This document shows, one piece after another, positions 6,687 through 10,027 of a DNA stretch of 10,027 nt (positions within the stretch are counted from its first letter, which is position 1; every line of letters begins with the position of its first letter). A program made the translations under genes and the position numbers. Below the pieces are notes generated by a model that did not search any database, was not told the DNA's origin, and saw nothing but the letters and a program-made list of their open reading frames with translations. Location: contig JACQKJ010000068.1 of assembly GCA_016204595.1 (NCBI GenBank), positions 1 to 10,027 of the forward strand. Direction: 5' to 3'. The stretch comes from Candidatus Komeilibacteria bacterium (lineage in GTDB: Bacteria; Patescibacteriota; Patescibacteriia; UBA1558; 2-01-FULL-52-15).

Positions 6687-6775
6687 GCTCCTATGTCGGA
6701 TACAACTAGTTTGTAACGGCATAGGAGCGCAAGGATCCAAATAATACATTTGTTAAGTGGGTACCATGCGCTCCT
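6687..6775 (+). repeat. two mutually exclusive perfect 9-bp inverted repeats
   Basis: GCTCCTATG (6687-6695) pairs perfectly with CATAGGAGC (6720-6728), with an inner TACAA/TTGTA stem (6701-6715). The overlapping AGGAGCGCA (6723-6731) pairs perfectly with TGCGCTCCT (6767-6775). Both helices need bases 6723-6728, so only one can form at a time. The second is followed by TTTCATTT. Confidence 0.65.
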
Positions 6776-6809
6776 TTCATTTACCGAAAATTTGATCTCC
6801 GGAAGCGCC

Positions 6810-6832
6810 GGCCTTGCTTTGTAAGGCCTTTT
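6810..6832 (+). terminator. short terminator or attenuator before the dksA-like gene
   Basis: GGCCTT (6810-6815), a 7-nt loop and AAGGCC (6823-6828) form a 6-bp stem followed by TTTT (6829-6832). The stem is short, so readthrough into the dksA-like gene 32 bp downstream is likely at some level. It would end the RNA starting near 6365. Confidence 0.5.
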
Positions 6833-6851
6833 GTAGTAGGATGCTTGGAGC

Positions 6852-6857
6852 TAGAAT
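6852..6857 (+). promoter_or_regulatory. -10 box of a probable leaderless dksA-like transcript
   Basis: TAGAAT matches the -10 consensus at five of six positions and ends 6 bp before the ATG at 6864, the spacing typical of leaderless bacterial genes. The -35 is poor. The only Shine-Dalgarno-like sequence, GGAG (6847-6850), is 13 nt from the ATG, too far for normal use. Confidence 0.5.
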
Positions 6858-6863
6858 ATCATT

Positions 6864-7238
6864 ATGACCATTACGATAGACAAAGATTTCTTGGAAAAGC
6901 AGAAGAAACTGCTCGAAGCACGAAAAGCGCAGCTGATGCGCGAGCTTAAGATGGATGGCGTCAAGAACCTCCACGGCGACAATGAGTTCGACGCTATTTT
7001 TCCTGATTTTGGCGAGAAGGAAGACGAGAACGCGGCTGAGGTTGCCGCCTACGAAGGCAACTTGAGCATGGAAAAGAACCTCGAGGTGTCCTTGTTCAAC
7101 GTCAATAAGGCATTGAAAAAGATAGACGAAGGTAAATACGGCGTGTGCGAGAAGTGCGGCAACATGATCGAGCCGGAACGCCTGCGCGCATTTCCGTCGG
7201 CGACCGCCTGCATGGATTGCAAGAAGAAGTTCTCATAA
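6864..7238 (+). CDS. TraR/DksA-family zinc-finger RNA polymerase-binding protein
   Basis: A 124-residue cytoplasmic protein of the DksA/TraR group, members of which enter the RNA polymerase secondary channel and alter promoter response. Residues 7-45 and 55-90 form the two arms of the coiled coil, with an acidic tip EKEDE (51-55) followed by NAAE. The C4 zinc finger is complete: C95, C98, C116 and C119 in VCEKCG and ACMDCK. It is shorter than E. coli DksA (151 residues) and the tip lacks the exact DxxDxA motif, so it may not act in the same ppGpp-dependent way. It lies 5 bp before lspA, as does the DksA-like gene ylyA of Bacillus subtilis, implying an operon. Translation may be leaderless, from the -10 at 6852-6857, or by readthrough from 6330. 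Confidence 0.92.
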   Translation: MTITIDKDFLEKQKKLLEARKAQLMRELKMDGVKNLHGDNEFDAIFPDFGEKEDENAAEVAAYEGNLSMEKNLEVSLFNVNKALKKIDEGKYGVCEKCGNMIEPERLRAFPSATACMDCKKKFS

Positions 7239-7243
7239 ACGCA

Positions 7244-7687
7244 ATGCGTTTCCGAACGTGGTTATTGGTAGCGATATTCATCGTCGACCGTTTTGTTAAG
7301 AGCACGATGTGGTTCACGCCGCCGCAGGGCATCGTTGCGCGTTTTTTGCATCCGGTGCTCAATCAGGATATTGCATTCTCTATCTCGATCCCGTTTTTGC
7401 AACAAGGTGCTTTACGTGCTCTTGTGATCGTTCTGACTCTTACGGTTTTCTACGTTGCCTTTCGTGAATTCAAAAAAAAGAATTTTCAGTTTTTTTGGTG
7501 GGGGCTTATCGGTATCGGTGCGTTGAGCAATATGCTGGATCGCATCACGCTTGGCGGTGTGCTGGATTATATTGACGTCGGCTTCTGGCCGGTGTTCAAT
7601 CTGAGCGATACGGCGATCGTGACGGGCATTGTAGTGTTGATTTTTTTTGAATTCAGATCAAAGAAGATAATTTTGTCGAGAAATTAA
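7244..7687 (+). CDS. lspA: lipoprotein signal peptidase (signal peptidase II)
   Basis: Membrane aspartyl protease that removes the signal peptide from lipid-modified prolipoproteins. At 147 residues it is slightly short for the family. Four hydrophobic helices are visible (about 5-20, 56-72, 82-95, 119-136). The conserved motifs are IVDRFVK (13-19), NQDIAF (40-45, usually N-x-G-x-A-F), SNMLDR (95-100), GGVLDYID (104-111) and VFNLSDTAI (117-125). The aspartates D99, D108 and D122, with N96, R100 and N119, provide the conserved active-site set. The ATG at 7244 is chosen because it lies 5 bp after the dksA-like stop and gives the normal N-terminus. There is only a weak purine tract upstream, so translational coupling is likely. 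A 12-bp hairpin follows 3 bp after the stop. Confidence 0.95.
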   Translation: MRFRTWLLVAIFIVDRFVKSTMWFTPPQGIVARFLHPVLNQDIAFSISIPFLQQGALRALVIVLTLTVFYVAFREFKKKNFQFFWWGLIGIGALSNMLDRITLGGVLDYIDVGFWPVFNLSDTAIVTGIVVLIFFEFRSKKIILSRN

Positions 7688-7690
7688 AAA

Positions 7691-7719
7691 GCAAACCCCG
7701 CCTTCACGGCGGGGTTTGC
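7691..7719. terminator. 12-bp perfect hairpin after lspA
   Basis: GCAAACCCCGCC (7691-7702) and GGCGGGGTTTGC (7708-7719) pair perfectly around TTCAC. On the plus strand no T tract follows, so it may protect the lspA mRNA 3' end rather than terminate. On the minus strand it is followed by TTTTT, the textbook layout for a terminator of leftward transcription. Confidence 0.6.
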
Positions 7720-7798
7720 ACCATACTCACCGAAAGAACCGCTGCAATTGCAGACCAGCATATATGACGCTTATCTAAACGAAATCTTACAGGGCGTG

Positions 7799-7807
7799 TG
7801 CTATACT
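7799..7807 (+). promoter_or_regulatory. extended -10 promoter of the 7814 gene, leaderless
   Basis: TGCTATACT (TG-n-TATACT) ends 6 bp before the ATG at 7814. With the usual 6-7 bp to the start site, transcription begins at the A of the start codon. There is no recognisable -35. Confidence 0.65.
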
Positions 7808-7813
7808 GTCTGT

Positions 7814-8323
7814 ATGCAGCGTCGAACATTTCATTTGCTTCAGGCACCGTTTTGGGCTCGGGTGCCAGTGTTCGGGGTTACGACATATCCTTCTGACGCG
7901 AGAGGGAAAAGGCGATTTTGGATAAGCGCGGTAGTCTATTCGGCGATCTATTTCTATCTGATCGCTCTCATGGTTGTCGCGTTCGAGCAATCGCTCTGGG
8001 CATGGTCCAGCCCGCAAGTGTATCTGACCGCGGCACTGTTCGAGATCGTGTACAAAAATGCCTGGCTTGTTGTACTGTTCGTCGCTGCAGAATGTGTTGC
8101 GATCTACCATGATGCGCGCAGAGGTCATCCGGCGTTTCCGTCATGGACGCACGCGCCGGAGCTCCGGTGGCTGGCACCGGCTGCGGTAGTGGTGTTACTC
8201 TACGTTGCGGTGAAGCTTATCAATTTTGATTTCGCACTGGAGCCGAATGTACTGCCGGTGATGGGCTTATACTATATCTTTTTTTGGATCGTCTTGTGGG
8301 CGATTGACCACGTTAGAGACTGA
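7814..8323 (+). CDS. four-helix integral membrane protein, function unknown
   Basis: I do not recognise a family. Residues 1-34 are basic and probably cytoplasmic. Four hydrophobic segments follow at about 36-58, 72-98, 118-137 and 146-165, with a polar basic loop YHDARRGHP (98-106) between helices two and three. The C-terminus ends DHVRD. The start at 7814 is preferred over the in-frame ATG at 7748: it lies exactly 6 bp after an extended -10, and the extra 22 residues would cover the promoter. The resulting protein has 169 residues. It is a single-gene unit between lspA and comM. Its last codons and stop lie inside a 13-bp perfect inverted repeat. Confidence 0.75.
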   Translation: MQRRTFHLLQAPFWARVPVFGVTTYPSDARGKRRFWISAVVYSAIYFYLIALMVVAFEQSLWAWSSPQVYLTAALFEIVYKNAWLVVLFVAAECVAIYHDARRGHPAFPSWTHAPELRWLAPAAVVVLLYVAVKLINFDFALEPNVLPVMGLYYIFFWIVLWAIDHVRD

Positions 8324-8336
8324 TCTCTAACGTGGT
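8307..8336. repeat. 13-bp perfect inverted repeat spanning a stop codon
   Basis: ACCACGTTAGAGA (8307-8319) and TCTCTAACGTGGT (8324-8336) are perfect inverted arms around CTGA, so the TGA stop of the membrane-protein gene is the tetraloop. No T tract follows. The right arm ends on the first base of the TTGACA box of the next promoter, so it may be an operator, an mRNA 3' hairpin, or both. Confidence 0.75.
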
Positions 8337-8364
8337 TGACAGAATCAACGCGAAGCAATAAACT
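8336..8364 (+). promoter_or_regulatory. probable comM promoter
   Basis: The -35 is TTGACA (8336-8341, perfect consensus), the spacer is 17 bp and the -10 is TAAACT (8359-8364), the same -10 as the Rrf2 gene. Initiation is expected near 8371, about 146 nt before the comM ATG. Confidence 0.6.
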
Positions 8365-8403
8365 GTTCTCAGAAAAGCGATTTCAGACCCTTCATGGGGC
8401 ACT

Positions 8404-8426
8404 ATTCGCTTTTGAGCGAATTTTTT
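8404..8426 (+). terminator. intrinsic terminator or attenuator in the comM leader
   Basis: ATTCGCT (8404-8410), a TTTG loop and AGCGAAT (8415-8421) form a 7-bp stem running into TTTTTT (8421-8426). It is a good intrinsic terminator for the membrane-protein gene, and an attenuator if comM is transcribed from 8336. Confidence 0.7.
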
Positions 8427-8449
8427 GTTCCGGCGATTCGCCGGAACAA
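8425..8449 (+). repeat. second comM-leader hairpin overlapping the terminator T tract
   Basis: TTGTTCCGGCG (8425-8435) and CGCCGGAACAA (8439-8449) pair perfectly over 11 bp with an ATT loop. Its left arm uses the last two T of the preceding terminator. Confidence 0.65.
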
Positions 8450-8496
8450 CCCTGAGCGACGACCCAAGGCGAAGCCGTCGGGGAGGAGTCGAGGGG
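8450..8496. repeat. REP-like imperfect palindrome in the comM leader
   Basis: CCCT (8450-8453) pairs with AGGG (8492-8495), CGAC (8457-8460) with GTCG (8488-8491), CCC with GGG further in, and GGC-GAA-GCC (8468-8476) forms the tip. The ends CCCTGAGC and GTCGAGGGG resemble dispersed intergenic palindromes of the type CCCTGAGC...GTCGAAGGG seen in many bacterial genomes. The assignment rests on that resemblance alone. Confidence 0.4.
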
Positions 8497-8516
8497 TGTA
8501 TAGGAGAAAAGCGATT

Positions 8517-10027
8517 ATGACAAGCAAAGTTTTTTCTGTTGCCCATCAGGGCTTGCACTGCCAATTGGTGGAGGTTGAGACGGACGTGTCTCGGCACTTG
8601 CCTGCTTTTATCCTTGTCGGCTTGCCGGATGCGGCTGTGCAGGAAGCGCGTGAACGCATCAGGTCAGCGCTGGAAAATACGCATCTGCCGTTTCCCCGGA
8701 GCAAAGTTACGGTCAATCTCGCGCCCGCGAACGTGCGTAAGGAAGGAACGCTGTATGACCTTGCTATTGCCATGAGTATTCTGCGGGCCGAGGATGCCCT
8801 GCCTATGGCAGAAGAGGATATGCGAGCGGTGTATCTTGGCGAGTTGTCGTTATCCGGTATGCTCCGGTCGGTGAAGGGTGCACTTCTGACCGCTGCATTC
8901 CTGAAAGAGCGGGGTATACGCCGCTTGTATCTGCCGGCCGCGAATGCGCGCGAAGCAGCATACATCGAAGGGGTTGCGGTCTATCCGGTGAGTTCTGTCC
9001 AGGAGCTTGTGAGCCATCTCATCGGGGAGCGAGCTATCGAACCGCTCTCGCATACGCCATTAGACAAGGGAGAACAAGCTGTCAGTCAATTCGATTTCAA
9101 GGAAGTTCGAGGTCAGGCACAAGCGAAGCGCGCTTTGGAAATTGCGGCGGCCGGCGGGCATAATATTCTGCTTCGCGGCGTGCCCGGTTCGGGCAAGACC
9201 ATGCTTGCCAAAGCATTCATGTCCATACTGCCGGAACCGTCGGTCGATGAAGTCCTGGAAGTTTCAAAAATATACAGCTATGCCGGGCTCTTGGCTCCCG
9301 AAAAACCTTTGATGTCAGAGCGGCCGTTCCGTTCGCCGCATCACACGGCATCGGTCGCATCCATTGTCGGAGGCGGCACCTGGCCAAAACCGGGCGAGAT
9401 AACGCTCGCGCACCGGGGCGTGTTGTTTCTCGACGAATTTCCGGAGTTTCCGCGGAGCGTTCTCGAATCATTGCGCCAGCCCCTTGAAGACAAGGTTGTT
9501 ACGGTCAGCCGCGTGTCCGGTTCTTTGCAGTTCCCTGCACATTTTCTGCTTATCGCGGCGCAGAATCCGTGTCCGTGCGGTTTTCTGGGAGACATCGAGC
9601 GTGATTGTATCTGCACGCCGTTCCAGCGCGAACAGTACCAAAGGCGGGTATCCGGTCCGCTCTTGGATCGCATTGATCTGCACGTATCCGTGTTCCCGGT
9701 GAAGCGGGAGTTGCTTATGGCGGATATATCTGCCGAAACGTCAGAGCACGTGCTTGGCCGCGTGCGCGCAGCTCATATTTTGGAGCGTGCTCGGTTTGCC
9801 AAAAAACCAAACTGGTTCCTGAATGGCGACATGGACCATCGGTCCCTCAAGCGGTTCGCGCGCCTTGACGCAGGCACGCAAAAAATTCTGGTAGACGCGG
9901 CAAAAAAATTGCAGCTTTCAGCCCGGTCGTTTTATAAAATAATAAAAATCGCGAGGACCATAGCCGACCTTGCGGGCCGTTCCGCGATCCAGGAGCAGGA
10001 TGTACTTGAGGCGCTGCAGTATAGACA
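8517..10027 (+). CDS. comM: ComM/YifB family Mg-chelatase-like AAA+ ATPase (3' end outside window)
   Basis: AAA+ protein of the YifB/ComM group. ComM is a hexameric helicase that promotes branch migration while transformed DNA is integrated. The 503 codons present cover nearly the whole usual length of about 510. Residues 1-190 are the N-terminal domain, with the family motifs FILVGLPDAAVQEARERI and VTVNLAPANVRKEG. Walker A is GVPGSGKT (221-228) and Walker B is VLFLDE (302-307). RPFRSPHHTAS (about 268-278) is a family signature. Four cysteines appear in NPCPCG...CIC (about 350-364), then SGPLLDRIDLHV with the sensor arginine. The C-terminal Mg-chelatase domain runs to the edge, ending ALQYR. 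The ATG at 8517 has AGGAG at 8502-8506, 10 nt upstream. No frameshift is seen. It implies competence for DNA uptake, but the other com genes are not in view. Confidence 0.95.
   Translation, partial: MTSKVFSVAHQGLHCQLVEVETDVSRHLPAFILVGLPDAAVQEARERIRSALENTHLPFPRSKVTVNLAPANVRKEGTLYDLAIAMSILRAEDALPMAEEDMRAVYLGELSLSGMLRSVKGALLTAAFLKERGIRRLYLPAANAREAAYIEGVAVYPVSSVQELVSHLIGERAIEPLSHTPLDKGEQAVSQFDFKEVRGQAQAKRALEIAAAGGHNILLRGVPGSGKTMLAKAFMSILPEPSVDEVLEVSKIYSYAGLLAPEKPLMSERPFRSPHHTASVASIVGGGTWPKPGEITLAHRGVLFLDEFPEFPRSVLESLRQPLEDKVVTVSRVSGSLQFPAHFLLIAAQNPCPCGFLGDIERDCICTPFQREQYQRRVSGPLLDRIDLHVSVFPVKRELLMADISAETSEHVLGRVRAAHILERARFAKKPNWFLNGDMDHRSLKRFARLDAGTQKILVDAAKKLQLSARSFYKIIKIARTIADLAGRSAIQEQDVLEALQYR

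Larger units (their letters stand above)
6365..6832 (+). ncRNA. unrecognised structured RNA, or long attenuator leader of dksA-lspA
   Basis: This stretch has its own strong promoter, no long coding frame and a hairpin with T tract at its end. The 5' GGCGC (6368-6372) can pair with GCGCC (6805-6809), closing the molecule. Inside are several helices: CTGCTC (6442-6447) with GAGCAG (6558-6563); GGAGCA with TGCTCC (6453-6471); ATCACCA (6496-6502) with TGGTGGT (6527-6533); CTACC with GGTAG (6535-6553); GGAGATC with GATCTCC (6644-6683), enclosing a TCGCGA/TCGCGA stem; and GCTCCTATG with CATAGGAGC (6687-6728). I searched by eye for the tmRNA, RNase P and 6S signatures and found none. It may be a free RNA or a 5' leader that reads into the dksA-like gene. 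Confidence 0.5.
8371..8516 (+). repeat. exact 12-bp direct repeats flanking a 122-bp hairpin-rich segment
   Basis: AGAAAAGCGATT occurs at 8371-8382 and again at 8505-8516, directly before the comM ATG. The segment between (8383-8504) carries a terminator, a second hairpin and a REP-like fold. The layout fits a small inserted element with a target-site duplication, though a chance or recombination origin is possible. Confidence 0.5.

Noticed and set aside
6650..6765. Cloning-vector polylinker contamination
   Set aside because: SmaI, NruI, BglII, SpeI, BamHI and KpnI-type sites occur close together, but they are spaced by structured sequence, match no polylinker I know, and lie between a consensus promoter and native genes.
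6365..6832. tmRNA, RNase P RNA, 6S RNA or a self-splicing intron
   Set aside because: No tRNA-like ends or ALAA tag frame, no GAGGAAAGTCC or ACAGAA core (nearest is a poor match around 6576-6600), far longer than 6S RNA, and no group I or group II core motifs seen. A divergent member cannot be excluded without a covariance-model search.
7145..7243. Longer lspA start upstream, inside the dksA-like gene
   Set aside because: The extra 33 residues are an out-of-frame reading of the zinc-finger coding sequence. The ATG at 7244 gives the normal LspA N-terminus.
1..10027. CRISPR array, prophage, transposon or toxin-antitoxin system
   Set aside because: No regularly spaced repeats, no integrase, transposase or structural phage genes, and no recognisable toxin-antitoxin pair were found.

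Overview
The window looks like a chromosomal segment from an uncultivated bacterium, most likely a member of the Candidate Phyla Radiation (Patescibacteria, perhaps Parcubacteria). That placement is inferred from gene content and style: short genes, several small proteins with one N-terminal membrane segment, an S15 with an extra acidic tail, a DksA-like/lspA pair, comM, and several starts without a usable Shine-Dalgarno site. The standard bacterial code fits, because TGA is a true stop for several genes. No phage, transposase, CRISPR, tRNA or rRNA gene was recognised.

Layout. Positions 1-50 may hold the 3' end of a gene. An Rrf2-family Fe-S regulator follows on the minus strand (64-465), with a perfect inverted-repeat operator lying on its own promoter. 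Everything after it is on the plus strand: a membrane-anchored NTF2-like protein (585-1340); an RNA-metabolism block of rpsO (1549-1902), a NYN-domain putative nuclease (1958-2458) and pnp (2579-4831); and a membrane-anchored protein of unknown function directly behind pnp (4854-6221). A 640-bp stretch without a recognised gene comes next, then the dksA-like/lspA pair (6864-7687), a four-helix membrane protein (7814-8323), and comM/yifB, which runs off the right edge (8517-10027).

The most unusual part is 6222-6863. It starts with a probable terminator, then has a near-consensus extended -10 promoter (6330-6358). About 470 nt of hairpin-rich sequence follows, with pairing ends, and finishes in a hairpin plus T tract just before the dksA-like gene. 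This is either an unrecognised structured RNA of about 440-470 nt or a long attenuator leader of dksA-lspA. It lacks the hallmark motifs of tmRNA, RNase P RNA and 6S RNA as far as can be judged by eye.

The comM leader (8324-8516) is also dense. A 13-bp inverted repeat holds the upstream stop codon in its loop and touches a consensus -35. Behind the promoter lie an intrinsic terminator, an overlapping second hairpin and a REP-like fold, all between two exact 12-bp direct repeats, which suggests an inserted element or an attenuator.

Functionally the window joins translation and RNA turnover (S15, NYN protein, PNPase), transcription control (Rrf2, DksA-like), lipoprotein maturation (LspA) and processing of incoming DNA during transformation (ComM).
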